The notes under the pieces were generated by a model. The model was given only the letters and a program-made list of their open reading frames with translations. It was not told the DNA's origin and did not search any database. From positions 24,565 through 75,032 of the forward strand of contig JAQVOH010000004.1 of NCBI GenBank assembly GCA_028702695.1: a DNA stretch of 50,468 bases, given 5' to 3'. Position numbers and translations under genes: made by a program. This stretch comes from Desulfotomaculaceae bacterium. GTDB lineage: Bacteria; Bacillota; Desulfotomaculia; Desulfotomaculales; Pelotomaculaceae. Shown one piece after another: positions 40,483 through 49,074 of this stretch. Within the stretch, counting starts at the first letter, position 1, and each line of letters begins with the position of its first letter.

Positions 40483-40561
40483 GCCTATACCCCCGTTAAG
40501 TAATCATACCTAATCAACATCAACCGGTTCTTTTTTACCCAATGCTAAGACTCCAATTCTA

Positions 40562-40639
40562 TAAGTGAGAGTTCCACTTTTATGCTTCGGTGGGGGTAGA
40601 GTCTCCTACCGAAGTCTCGATGTCCAGCTTTAGCTGGAC
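40562..40639. repeat. Cluster of three hairpins in the glycosyltransferase operon
   Basis: Three consecutive inverted repeats: AAGTG/CACTT (40563-40579), CTTCGGTGGGGG pairing with the complementary arm ending CTACCGAAG (40585-40614), and GTCCAGCT-TT-AGCTGGAC (40622-40639, perfect). They fill the gap between two co-directional genes, with no T tract, and resemble a small palindromic or IS200/IS605-end-like element. Confidence 0.55.
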
Positions 40640-40643
40640 GAGT

Positions 40644-42923
40644 TCACGCTCGCTCAGGTTTGCCTTTACGGCCCAGTGCTTTGCGCTTGCTGACATCTTT
40701 CATGCACGTGATGGCCAGGGCAAACGACAAGACCGATTCAGCGCCGCTGTTCTCGTTGCTTCCCGTCTCGGTGAGGCCATCTAGAGGATAGTCTTCCTTT
40801 AGATTATATACCGGCACGCCCCGACAGTTATTGCCAAAAAACCAACTGAAGGCCTTTTTCGCCAGTTCCCGGTAGTTTTCGTCACGAGTCAGTCGCAGCG
40901 CTTCGCAGTAAGCTTCTATCAAACAACCAATCTCTATGGGCTGCTGATCAAAGAAAGCCCTCGTCTCGCCGTTTACCAACCAGTTTTTATTTCCCACGAT
41001 ATCAAAGTAAGTTCCGTTATATTGTATGCTGGTTAGGAAGTTCATGGTAATCAATGCCGTATTAAGATAAACCTCGTCTTTAAGGATGCTATATGCCAGC
41101 ATCAGAGCAAAGGGCAGCTTGGCGTTCGCGTAGGTAACAGTAGATTCAAACCATTCCCAGTCAGGCCTTTTATTGTCCTGGTAGCGTTTGATCAGGTCGT
41201 CCGCTCCTGCTCTGAGTAATTCACGCGTCTTTGGTGATTCAGGATATTTTTTTAGATAATCAACTAATCCACAAATGCTGTAAGCCATTGCTTTGGGGTA
41301 GCTGGACCAGGGAAGTCCTGGTTGCAGGCCGGCGATAGCCCGATCAAATATTTCCTTTGCCAAAATGGTCACAGACGGGTCCTCGCTCAGGGCGACCGCG
41401 CTGCCCAAACCGGTCAATACCCGGCCAAAGGTATCATCACCACCATCTTCGTCCAAAATCCGCCGGTCATAGCCAACAAAATTATGAAACCGCCCGTCCT
41501 CCTTCTGCACATAAAGGAGGAAGGCCAGGTATTTCTTGGCCAGTTGATAATACCCTGGCTCTTGTTCATAGCGGGCCAGCTTCATAATGATGCCCAGCGC
41601 CCTTCCCACATCATCTGCAGAATAGCCGTGCCTTAGGTCTGGAATGCCATATTTGGTGTGCTGGAAAATACCGGTATCATCAGTCAGGCGTTCAATCATC
41701 TTATATAAATAGCGTTTTCGCAGATAATCCTGGCTGCTCTTATAGACCACGCTGATTTTTTGTAGTTTTTCCAGCTTAAATTCCCTGTTAACTTCCTGGA
41801 AAAGGTCGTGGTATAGTTCGGCTACTCTGGACCAGATCATTGAACGACCGTATTCGTAAGCGGCCCGGCGCGTATCCTGCATGTCCTCCCGGTGGGATAA
41901 AATCCCGCTCAGGGTTTCGGCCAGCGCTTTCGGGTTGTTGAAGGGTACCAGATAGCCCCTGTTTTCGGCAAGCACTTCCTTGGCGTAATGGTAAGGGGTT
42001 GAGACTACAACCTTGCCCAGCGCCACAGCGTAAGCCAGAGTCCCGCTCGTAATCTGCTCCTGCGAGAGATAGGGGGTTAAATACACATCAGAGGCGCTGA
42101 TGTAATTATAGAGCTCTTCGTTTGTCACAAATTTATCTATAAACAGCACGTTGTTTTCCAGTTTGTTTTCACGAACTAATTTTTGGAGGCTCTCACGGTA
42201 CCTTTCCCCATGAATCTTAGCTACCTCCGGATGGGTCTTGCCGAGTATAATATACAGCACATCTGGGTGGTCGCCGATAACTTTGGGCAGGGCTTCCAGA
42301 ACTTGCTCAAAACCCTTACCGGGGCTCAATAGGCCAAAGGACAGGAGTATAAAACGACCGGAAAAACCCAACTCTTTTTTGAAATAAGACGTCCCGACAA
42401 AAGGAAGGTCGGGCACACCGTGCGGGATCATTACAATTTTTTCCTGTGGCACATAGTAAATTTCCCTGAGGATCTCAATCGCTTTGTTGCTCATCACGAC
42501 TACCCGCTGGGAATGCTGGATCACCTCGAGCAGTGAGGTATAATAACCCAGGGTGGGTTCTTGCAGTACTGTGTGGACCGTCGTAATAACCGGTTTTTTC
42601 AGCTTTTCCAGCAACCGTGCAATGTGGCGGCCTTCCGGACCACCAAATAGGCCAAATTCATGCTGCAGGTTGACCACCTGCAGCGCATTTGAATTGATAT
42701 GATCGGCGGCTGCGGTGTAATCAGACAGTTTGTTTTTGTCAAAGACAAAATCAACTTCCGGGGGATAATTTGCCTGCAGAAGGCTATCAACCGCCACAAC
42801 CTTCCCCGTTGAAGCATACAGGTTGTGGTAGGAAGTGAATAAATTGTGTGTAAAAGTAGCAATCCCGCACTCTTTAGGTACATACGAACTAACAAAACAA
42901 GGGTTAATCTCTTTTATGTACAC
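40644..42923 (-). CDS. GT4 glycosyltransferase fused to a helical (alpha/alpha) domain
   Basis: A 759-residue protein. Residues 1 to about 385 form a GT-B fold of family GT4: SSYVPKECGIATFTHNL at the N-terminus, QHEFGLFGG at 87-95, SFGLLSPGKGFEQVLEALP in the nucleotide-sugar domain and GTLAYAVALGKVVVSTPYHYAKEVL where the EX7E region lies, its first glutamate not obvious. Residues about 400-745 are a repeat-like helical domain (DDVGRALGI, HNFVGYDRR, WFESTVTYANAKLP, QPIEIGCLIEAYCEAL) like an (alpha/alpha)6 toroid of glycoside hydrolases or lyases. The donor may be GDP-mannose given the neighbours. GTG start at 42923 with AGGAGG upstream. It lies between the GH130 gene and the 1200-residue fusion. 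Confidence 0.82.
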   Translation of the reverse strand: MYIKEINPCFVSSYVPKECGIATFTHNLFTSYHNLYASTGKVVAVDSLLQANYPPEVDFVFDKNKLSDYTAAADHINSNALQVVNLQHEFGLFGGPEGRHIARLLEKLKKPVITTVHTVLQEPTLGYYTSLLEVIQHSQRVVVMSNKAIEILREIYYVPQEKIVMIPHGVPDLPFVGTSYFKKELGFSGRFILLSFGLLSPGKGFEQVLEALPKVIGDHPDVLYIILGKTHPEVAKIHGERYRESLQKLVRENKLENNVLFIDKFVTNEELYNYISASDVYLTPYLSQEQITSGTLAYAVALGKVVVSTPYHYAKEVLAENRGYLVPFNNPKALAETLSGILSHREDMQDTRRAAYEYGRSMIWSRVAELYHDLFQEVNREFKLEKLQKISVVYKSSQDYLRKRYLYKMIERLTDDTGIFQHTKYGIPDLRHGYSADDVGRALGIIMKLARYEQEPGYYQLAKKYLAFLLYVQKEDGRFHNFVGYDRRILDEDGGDDTFGRVLTGLGSAVALSEDPSVTILAKEIFDRAIAGLQPGLPWSSYPKAMAYSICGLVDYLKKYPESPKTRELLRAGADDLIKRYQDNKRPDWEWFESTVTYANAKLPFALMLAYSILKDEVYLNTALITMNFLTSIQYNGTYFDIVGNKNWLVNGETRAFFDQQPIEIGCLIEAYCEALRLTRDENYRELAKKAFSWFFGNNCRGVPVYNLKEDYPLDGLTETGSNENSGAESVLSFALAITCMKDVSKRKALGRKGKPERA

Positions 42924-43046
42924 TAATTATTCGCCTCCTGATCTTGAAATGATTTATCCATGCGTCATTCGTTTTTTTGTCGATAAAAGGACCAAACCTA
43001 TAATTGTAATTATATAATAAAACAAAAAAAGATACAATTAAGCAGT

Positions 43047-43994
43047 TTACATGGGGTTCCTTGGGTTTTTCAAGCACATAGCGACAAGATCGCTAATGCA
43101 GGCAGTCCCAACACACATCACTTTATCCGCGCCTCCCCAGTAAATCTTTACTGTACCATCCTCTTCGGGTACAGCCCCGCAAGTAAAGACCACGTTGTGC
43201 ACATAACCTGTAACTTCCCAGGGGGCTTCAGGCTGGAGAATCCACTCATCGGCCACACCCAGGATCTTCGACGGGTCGTACAGGTCGTGCAAGATCACGC
43301 CCAGTCTATAAACAGCCCCGTCCATCGTACGAAAGACCCCGTGATATATATTTAGCCAGCCGCTTTCCGTCTTGAAAGGTGTGGCGCCGGGGCCTATCTT
43401 CATTTCATCCCAGTGGTAGCCGGCCGGCTTTACCAGGACCTTTGAGTCGCCCCAGTGCACAAGGTCGGGGGAGTAGGATATCCACATGGACCAGGGGCTA
43501 ATCTCGGAATGTGGGCGATCCAGCCGGACATAACGCCCTCCGAACTTCTGAGGGAAAAGCACTACATTGCGCAGATCCGCCTGTGTGATCAGGGAAATTC
43601 TTTCTACAGCTGCAAAGTCCCTGGTCCTGGCCAGGCCGATTCTCACACCGTGCCTGGAATAGGCGCTGTAGGTGATCAGAAAATCATCGTTCATGCGGCA
43701 GATGCGCGGGTCCTCGACACCATACTCCTCGTACTCCCCAAAAACCCCGTCCCGCGATGCGATCATGAAAGGTTCGGAACGCACTTTAAATGAATACCCG
43801 TCAACACTTTCAGCCAGCCCCAGGATGGAGCGGCCGTTTAAGAGGTGCGAGCGAAAGATCATATAATAACAGCCATTTGCTTTCACAACCCCCGCATTGT
43901 GCACCGTGGCCACGGGGTAGGGTACATCGTCTCTAGTCAGAATCGGGTTCCCGGCATACCGTTTAACAACAGGCTCCCACTTGGCTGGAATCAT
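43047..43994 (-). CDS. GH130 mannoside phosphorylase
   Basis: A 315-residue single-domain GH130 protein: YAGNPILTRDDVP at the N-terminus, the family signature YGVEDPRI at 91-98 with the catalytic aspartate, VLFPQKFGGRYVRLDRPH and KIGPGATPFKTESGWLNIYHGV with the phosphate-binding Arg/His/Lys residues, and VVFTCGAV near the end. Members phosphorolyse beta-1,2- or beta-1,4-mannosides. The compact form without N-terminal extension is like the beta-1,2-oligomannan type, but linkage cannot be fixed here. Its ATG overlaps the stop of the upstream GT4 gene as ATGA, so the two are translationally coupled. Confidence 0.88.
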   Translation of the reverse strand: MIPAKWEPVVKRYAGNPILTRDDVPYPVATVHNAGVVKANGCYYMIFRSHLLNGRSILGLAESVDGYSFKVRSEPFMIASRDGVFGEYEEYGVEDPRICRMNDDFLITYSAYSRHGVRIGLARTRDFAAVERISLITQADLRNVVLFPQKFGGRYVRLDRPHSEISPWSMWISYSPDLVHWGDSKVLVKPAGYHWDEMKIGPGATPFKTESGWLNIYHGVFRTMDGAVYRLGVILHDLYDPSKILGVADEWILQPEAPWEVTGYVHNVVFTCGAVPEEDGTVKIYWGGADKVMCVGTACISDLVAMCLKNPRNPM

Positions 43995-45031
43995 GGCAAA
44001 GCCTCCCCGCACTTAACCTTTTTTTGATCTATGATTTTATGATAAACGTCCAAATAATCCTCCACCATGCGTTCTCTTGAGAATCTTTCTTCCACAAGCT
44101 GCCTGCACTTTAAGCGCGATACCAAGCTCAGGCTGCGTACCGCCTCAGCCGCGGCAGGGACGTCATCCACCAGGAAACCGTTGACCCCGTTTTCAAGGAG
44201 CTCCGGCATGGAACCTTTATTGAAAGCCACAACAGGCGTTCCGCAGGCGCCCGCCTCCACCACAGAAAGCCCGAAGGGCTCCTTAAAATGGATCGGGTGC
44301 AAAAGCGCCCTGGCGCCGCCAAGAAGCTTATCTCTTAGCTCAGGTCCTGCAACGCCCACATAGTCGAGCATGACGCCGTCAAGGTGTGGCTCAACCGCCG
44401 CCTTGTAATAATCCATGTCCTGGATAACACCCGCCAGAATCAGCTTCATCCCTGTTTGCCTGGCAATCTGAACAGCCTCAGCGGCTCCCTTGTCGTGGTG
44501 AATGCGACCGAAGAAAAGTAAGTAGTCCTCCGGAGTCTCCCGAAAGGTAAAGTTCTCCAGATCGATGCCGTGGTAGACAGTGGCAATGTAGTCAAGCTCC
44601 GACGAGCGGTCAGCGTTGCTGATAGCTACGTAGTGGGTCCTGCTGTTGTATTTTTTGTAGACAGGGAGGATCTTGGGTGATGAAAACCCGTGAATAGTGG
44701 TAAGCACCGGGGTGTCCGTCAGCCCTGAATAGGTGAGGGGCAGAAAATCAAAATGATTGTGAATCAAATCGAAATCCCCTGCCCTTTCAAACAGCTCGGA
44801 AATGTGCAGACACTCCCAGACTTTTGCGTCAAGGGTCTTATCCTCCTCATAAGGATGCGGCACGCATGCGTGGAGTTTCGCCTGTGTTAGGGAGTCGGCC
44901 GTGGCGAATAGCGTTACATCAATCCCCCTGACGGCAAGCCCCTCGGTTAAAAGCGACACCACCCGCTCCCAGGGGCCATATCCTCGCGGAGGTGTCCTCC
45001 AGGCGATGGGAGCAAGCATGGCTATCTTCAT
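43991..45031 (-). CDS. GT4 family glycosyltransferase
   Basis: A 346-residue GT-B glycosyltransferase starting MKIAMLAPIAWRTPPRGYGP, with the glycine-rich acceptor loop, FFGRIHHDKGAAEAVQIARQ in the donor domain, and the EX7E element EPFGLSVVEAGACGTPVVAF. Such proteins use NDP- or GDP-sugars to extend polysaccharides or glycolipids. GGAGG before the ATG at 45031. First gene of the operon GT4-GH130-GT4 fusion-GT/GH130 fusion and divergent from the superoxide dismutase gene. Confidence 0.88.
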   Translation of the reverse strand: MKIAMLAPIAWRTPPRGYGPWERVVSLLTEGLAVRGIDVTLFATADSLTQAKLHACVPHPYEEDKTLDAKVWECLHISELFERAGDFDLIHNHFDFLPLTYSGLTDTPVLTTIHGFSSPKILPVYKKYNSRTHYVAISNADRSSELDYIATVYHGIDLENFTFRETPEDYLLFFGRIHHDKGAAEAVQIARQTGMKLILAGVIQDMDYYKAAVEPHLDGVMLDYVGVAGPELRDKLLGGARALLHPIHFKEPFGLSVVEAGACGTPVVAFNKGSMPELLENGVNGFLVDDVPAAAEAVRSLSLVSRLKCRQLVEERFSRERMVEDYLDVYHKIIDQKKVKCGEALP

Positions 45032-45185
45032 CGTTATAAAGCCTCCACCTAAGCTATTTAAATCCCTGTAATTATTTTTTTTCAATACCCATAATAAGTA
45101 ATTCTATTAATAACAGCAGATACCTCCGTCCTGTATGGTATAAATATAAGCGCCTGTTGTTAATAAATAATTAAGCTTTTTGTAA

Positions 45186-45213
45186 TTAACACATAAGCTA
45201 TGTAAACTATAAT
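45186..45213 (+). promoter_or_regulatory. Promoter of the superoxide dismutase gene
   Basis: TTAACA (45186-45191), 16 bases, TATAAT (45208-45213), followed by AAGGGGGG and the ATG at 45243. Confidence 0.55.
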
Positions 45214-45242
45214 GGGGGGATATCAAGGGGGGTCGAACAAAC

Positions 45243-45845
45243 ATGGATAAAGACAACGTGCAAAAAAACCTTCCCGTATTTTCCAAGGAGTTTTTGGAGG
45301 AACATTACAGACTTTACCCGGCGGCTCATCAAAACAAGATAAAAGAGATCGAAGCCAGGCTGATCAAGGCTGATACGACTATGGTTAATCCAACCTATTG
45401 TCCCCTCCGGTCCCTGAAAAAGGAGCATACTTATGCTCTTAATTCAGTAAAACTACATGAATACTTTTTTGGTAATATAGAGATAGAAAAAAATTCACTA
45501 CCATCGCCAGAATTATTGAGCATGCTGGATCGTCATTTTGGTTCCGTTCAAGAGTGGGAAAAAGAATTTTTCGCGCTGGCAATGTGCTCAAGGGGCTGGG
45601 TACTCTTGGGTTTTGATTTAGATGAAGGGGTGCTCAGGAATTTCTTTTCCGATAATCACCCGGAAGGTGTGTGGTCAGTGCTGCCGTTACTGGTACTTGA
45701 CGTGTTTGAACATGCCTATTGTGCCGATTTTCCAACCCGGAGCGTGTATATCCAGGAGTTTTTAAAGTGTGTGAAGTGGGAAGCAGTAAACCAGAGACTA
45801 GTTGTTGCCAATGAGGTGTATAAAAAAATTAACGAAATTAAGTAG
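45243..45845 (+). CDS. sod: Fe/Mn superoxide dismutase family protein
   Basis: A 200-residue protein with the four metal-ligand positions of Fe/Mn-SOD: H21 (FLEEHYRLY), H72 (NSVKLHEYFFGN), D153 and H157 (VLDVFEHAYCADF). It would convert superoxide to hydrogen peroxide and oxygen in the cytoplasm. The N-terminal helical hairpin is divergent (EEHYRLYPAAHQNKI instead of the usual HHDKHH type), as in the short SOD-like proteins of anaerobic Firmicutes. A strong AAGGGGGG site precedes the ATG. Metal specificity and activity cannot be read from sequence. Confidence 0.82.
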   Translation: MDKDNVQKNLPVFSKEFLEEHYRLYPAAHQNKIKEIEARLIKADTTMVNPTYCPLRSLKKEHTYALNSVKLHEYFFGNIEIEKNSLPSPELLSMLDRHFGSVQEWEKEFFALAMCSRGWVLLGFDLDEGVLRNFFSDNHPEGVWSVLPLLVLDVFEHAYCADFPTRSVYIQEFLKCVKWEAVNQRLVVANEVYKKINEIK

Positions 45846-46040
45846 GAGGTAACGGACGATCTATTGTGGATGTAAAGCAGGTGGATCAGATTTACCTTTA
45901 ACCCGTCGTTGCCTTTTTTTAATATTTGGCCAAAGAGCGTGTCTGGAAATGTGCATTGCGAGGAAGTTATCTCATTTATCCAGTCATTTTTATGTTTACA
46001 GGTGAACGTGGTTTTTATACACTACTGGAAATTTTACAAT

Positions 46041-46066
46041 AAAAACACCCGAGAGAGTGTTTTTTT
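46041..46066 (+). terminator. Terminator after the superoxide dismutase gene
   Basis: AAAAACAC and GTGTTTTTTT form a stem with an eight-base loop and a T run. It lies about 200 bases after the sod stop. The intervening stretch (45846-46040) shows no convincing gene. Confidence 0.75.
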
Positions 46067-46099
46067 CTATTTAAAGGTTTTACAGGAAGGATTGTCGGC

Positions 46100-46972
46100 A
46101 TGCCCGACTTCATTACGCCTAACTCTGTTAACAAGGCTTCACTATTTTTCATTGTTACCAAGTTATTCCTGGTCGCCGGCTTGCTAACCGCAGTTTTCAG
46201 AGGTGACAAGATAAAAATAATACGCAGGTCGGCCATACTACCCGTTTTTTCAGCTCTTGCGAGCGCCTTTGTAATTGTGCTTGTCACCTTTTCCCTTTCC
46301 TATCTGCCGGCTATGTATGATCCCTTGTCCGGCAGCCAGACCAGTCTGAGAGTCTTTTTGGGTTACCTGGTTATAGTAATGGAAGGGATTGCTGCAGTCT
46401 GGCTTTTGATGAAAAAAAAGGCTGGAAAGCAGGATTATTACTTGGGCATGGCCTTTATGATTCGTATAATTTACTCGGGCATATCTACCAGATTATTTCT
46501 TTCTCCTTTATTTTCAAAACTATAATAGACGATGCGATGGGTTTAATTTACGAGAATAATAGAACATTAGAAATTCAGTGGGAAATAATATCAGGAAAAA
46601 ACCGCCAGTTGCAGGAGGCAGACGTGTTAAAAGATGAGTTTCTGGCCAATACCAACCATGAACTGCGCACCCCGCTTACAGCGATTATCGCTTTTACTGA
46701 AATGCTGCTAGACGAGAGTACGGGAAAATTAAATGTGCTCCAAAAAGACTACCTGGGTGAAATTGCTGACAGCGGCAAAGAACTGCTGGGAAGGATCAAC
46801 GGGTTTCTGGACCTTTCCAAGATTGTCGCTTTGAAAGACCGTTTTATTTAAAGAAGAATTTGGGGTTGATGAGCTGATAGAAGCCGTATCCAACAAGATG
46901 AGGCCGCTTTTTAACCAGAAAGAGATCACCCTTGATGTCCCCCGAAAAACCAGAAATACCTTTGAACTGTAG
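46100..46972 (+). pseudogene. Decayed MASE3-type sensor histidine kinase
   Basis: Three pieces in different frames together resemble one membrane sensor kinase. Residues from 46100 give four hydrophobic segments like a MASE3 sensory domain (LFFIVTKLFLVAGLLTAVF onward). Near 46480 a shift is needed to continue as HIYQIISFSFIFKTIIDDAM and then a HisKA domain with the phospho-accepting histidine in NTNHELRTPLTAII. Near 46845 a second shift is needed to continue FKEEFGVDELIEAV, ending at a stop at 46970-46972. The HATPase domain and probably the first membrane helices are absent. Two frameshifts plus truncation mark it as inactive. Confidence 0.82.
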
Positions 46973-46976
46973 AGTA

Positions 46977-46985
46977 TGGTATAAT
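46977..46985 (+). promoter_or_regulatory. Extended -10 promoter of manA
   Basis: TGGTATAAT is a perfect extended -10 ending eight bases before the manA ATG at 46993. No good -35 and no ribosome site are present, so the transcript would be leaderless or nearly so. Confidence 0.5.
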
Positions 46986-46992
46986 TATTTCC

Positions 46993-47925
46993 ATGATGAA
47001 AGAATATACGCTTATGTTTAAACCCGTATTTAAAGAAAGAATATGGGGTGGTTCAAGATTACATCCAAAAGGACATATTGGGGAAGCCTGGATTGTATCA
47101 GATCATCCTGAAGGTAAAACTCCGATCATAAATGGTGTACTTTCCGGCAAATATCTGAATGAAGTAATGCAAACACACCAGGAATGGTTTTCTACATTAC
47201 CTTTGGCAAAATTCCCGCTCTTAGTTAAGTTATTGGATGCAGATGATGATTTGTCTGTTCAGGTTCATCCTAGTGATGAATACGCTATGATCAATGAGCA
47301 TGGCGTAACTGGTAAAACAGAATGCTGGTATATTATTGATGCAAAGCCTGGTGCTGAGATAATACTTGGTCATAATGCAAAAAACAGGAGAGAGTTTTTA
47401 GCCTTAGCAAGGGCGCAAAGATGGGATGAATTGTTGGTACGAGTGCCTGTTAAAGCAGGGGATTTTTTCTTTATTCCCAGTGGTACAGTACATGCCTTGG
47501 GCAAAGGAATATTTTTGCTTGAAGTTCAACAAAACTCAGATACAACTTATCGAATTTATGATTATGATCGGGTTGGACTAGACGGTCATAAGAGAGCATT
47601 GCATATTGAAAAAGCTCTAGACGTTATTGATTTCAACACAGAAAAATGTCATATTGAGCCTTGTGTTGTTAGTAAAGATAATTTTGTAAAAACATTATTA
47701 ATATCATCTAATTACTTTACTGTTGAAAAATGGCTGGTCGACAGCATGCATATCTTTCATTCGTTAAAGGTGTTTGTGCTCATATATATAGTTGCTGGAA
47801 AAGGACAGCTCATCTATGAGGATGGATTCATCCAGTTAACCGAAGGCCTCAGCCTGATGATTCCGGCCAACATGGGTGAATACAGCATTCAGGGTAGCAT
47901 TGAAGCAATCGTATGCCACATATAA
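46993..47925 (+). CDS. manA: Mannose-6-phosphate isomerase, class I
   Basis: Interconverts mannose-6-phosphate and fructose-6-phosphate. A 310-residue zinc cupin of the Bacillus ManA type: KERIWGGSRL, the zinc ligands in VQVHPSDEYA, KTECWYIIDA and IPSGTVHALG, and QQNSDTTYRIYDYDR. Start at adjacent ATGs 46993/46996 without a clear ribosome site. It is AT-rich compared with manC and manB. It links the mannose branch to glycolysis. Confidence 0.93.
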   Translation: MMKEYTLMFKPVFKERIWGGSRLHPKGHIGEAWIVSDHPEGKTPIINGVLSGKYLNEVMQTHQEWFSTLPLAKFPLLVKLLDADDDLSVQVHPSDEYAMINEHGVTGKTECWYIIDAKPGAEIILGHNAKNRREFLALARAQRWDELLVRVPVKAGDFFFIPSGTVHALGKGIFLLEVQQNSDTTYRIYDYDRVGLDGHKRALHIEKALDVIDFNTEKCHIEPCVVSKDNFVKTLLISSNYFTVEKWLVDSMHIFHSLKVFVLIYIVAGKGQLIYEDGFIQLTEGLSLMIPANMGEYSIQGSIEAIVCHI

Positions 47926-47967
47926 AGTGATACCATTATTATCTTTATTGGCAGGAGGAGGATTACA

Positions 47968-49041
47968 GTGCCTTTCGTAGTGATCATGGCCGGTGGCAGG
48001 GGAGAAAGGTTTTGGCCGCTGAGCAGAATGGCCAAGCCGAAGCAATTTTTGAGCCTTATCGGCGGAAAGACCATGCTGCAGTTAACTGTTGAAAGAATCA
48101 GGGATCTGGCCGGCATAACAGATACCTATATTGTGGCCGGTGCGGAATTTAAAGACCTCATCTTAGAGCAGCTCCCGCAACTGCCCGAAGAAAATATTAT
48201 TATTGAGCCATTTGGCCGCAATACTGCCGCTGCCATAGGACTTGCCGCCCTAGTTTTGGGACAGAAAAACCCCCGGGAGGTCATGCTTGTTCTGCCGGCC
48301 GACCATTATATCAGCAACGTGCGCAATTTTCATGAAGTCCTGAGAAGCGCTATAGTCGCTGCAAGCCGTGGCGAAAAAATTGTCACCCTGGGCATCACTC
48401 CCCACAGCCCTGAGACCGGGTACGGCTACATCCACCGTGGTGAGCAATTTGACACCAATGCCGGAATACCAGCCTACCAAGCCGTACAGTTCCTGGAAAA
48501 GCCGGACTACACCCGCGCCCTGGAACTCCTCGCCAGTGGGGAATACTTATGGAACAGCGGCATGTTTATTTGGCGAAATGATGTGATCCGTGCCATGATA
48601 GGAAAACATATCCCCTCACTGGCAGAGGGACTTGTGGAAATCGAAGACAGCCTGGGCACTGAACATTACCCCCAAAAGGTTGAGGAAGTCTACGAAAAAC
48701 TACCAAAAGTCTCCATAGATTATGGAGTCATGGAACAGGCCGACAACGTTTTAGTCATCCCCTGCGATTTCGGGTGGGATGACATCGGGTGTTGGACTGC
48801 TCTGGATAGATACATGGAAAAAGACGAAGACGGTAACATCCTGCAAGGCCAGGGGGTCTTGCTGAATACAACAAATACCTCTATTGTCTCACCCGACAGG
48901 CCCGTGGCGCTAATCGGAGTCGAAGACCTGATCGTGGTGAACTCTCATGACAGCCTGCTGATCTGCCACAAAAGCCAGGCCCAGGAGATCAAAAAGGTGG
49001 TACAGGCTTTAAGGGATAACGGGTTTGACGATGTGCTCTAA
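47968..49041 (+). CDS. manC: Mannose-1-phosphate guanylyltransferase
   Basis: Forms GDP-mannose from GTP and mannose-1-phosphate. The 357 residues show the nucleotidyltransferase signature VVIMAGGRGERFWPLSR and KPKQFL, then PFGRNTAAAIGLAAL, LPADHYI, FLEKPD, WNSGMFIWR, and DYGVMEQ. It lacks the C-terminal isomerase cupin of bifunctional enzymes, consistent with a separate manA. GTG start after GGAGGAGG. 33 bases before manB. Confidence 0.95.
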   Translation: MPFVVIMAGGRGERFWPLSRMAKPKQFLSLIGGKTMLQLTVERIRDLAGITDTYIVAGAEFKDLILEQLPQLPEENIIIEPFGRNTAAAIGLAALVLGQKNPREVMLVLPADHYISNVRNFHEVLRSAIVAASRGEKIVTLGITPHSPETGYGYIHRGEQFDTNAGIPAYQAVQFLEKPDYTRALELLASGEYLWNSGMFIWRNDVIRAMIGKHIPSLAEGLVEIEDSLGTEHYPQKVEEVYEKLPKVSIDYGVMEQADNVLVIPCDFGWDDIGCWTALDRYMEKDEDGNILQGQGVLLNTTNTSIVSPDRPVALIGVEDLIVVNSHDSLLICHKSQAQEIKKVVQALRDNGFDDVL

Positions 49042-49074
49042 GCAATCAGTAAACATGAACAAGGAGGCCCGCCA

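Noticed and set aside
45846-46040. Possible small gene after sod
   Set aside because: The only frame (from 45909) lacks a ribosome site and runs through the terminator hairpin with a low-complexity product.
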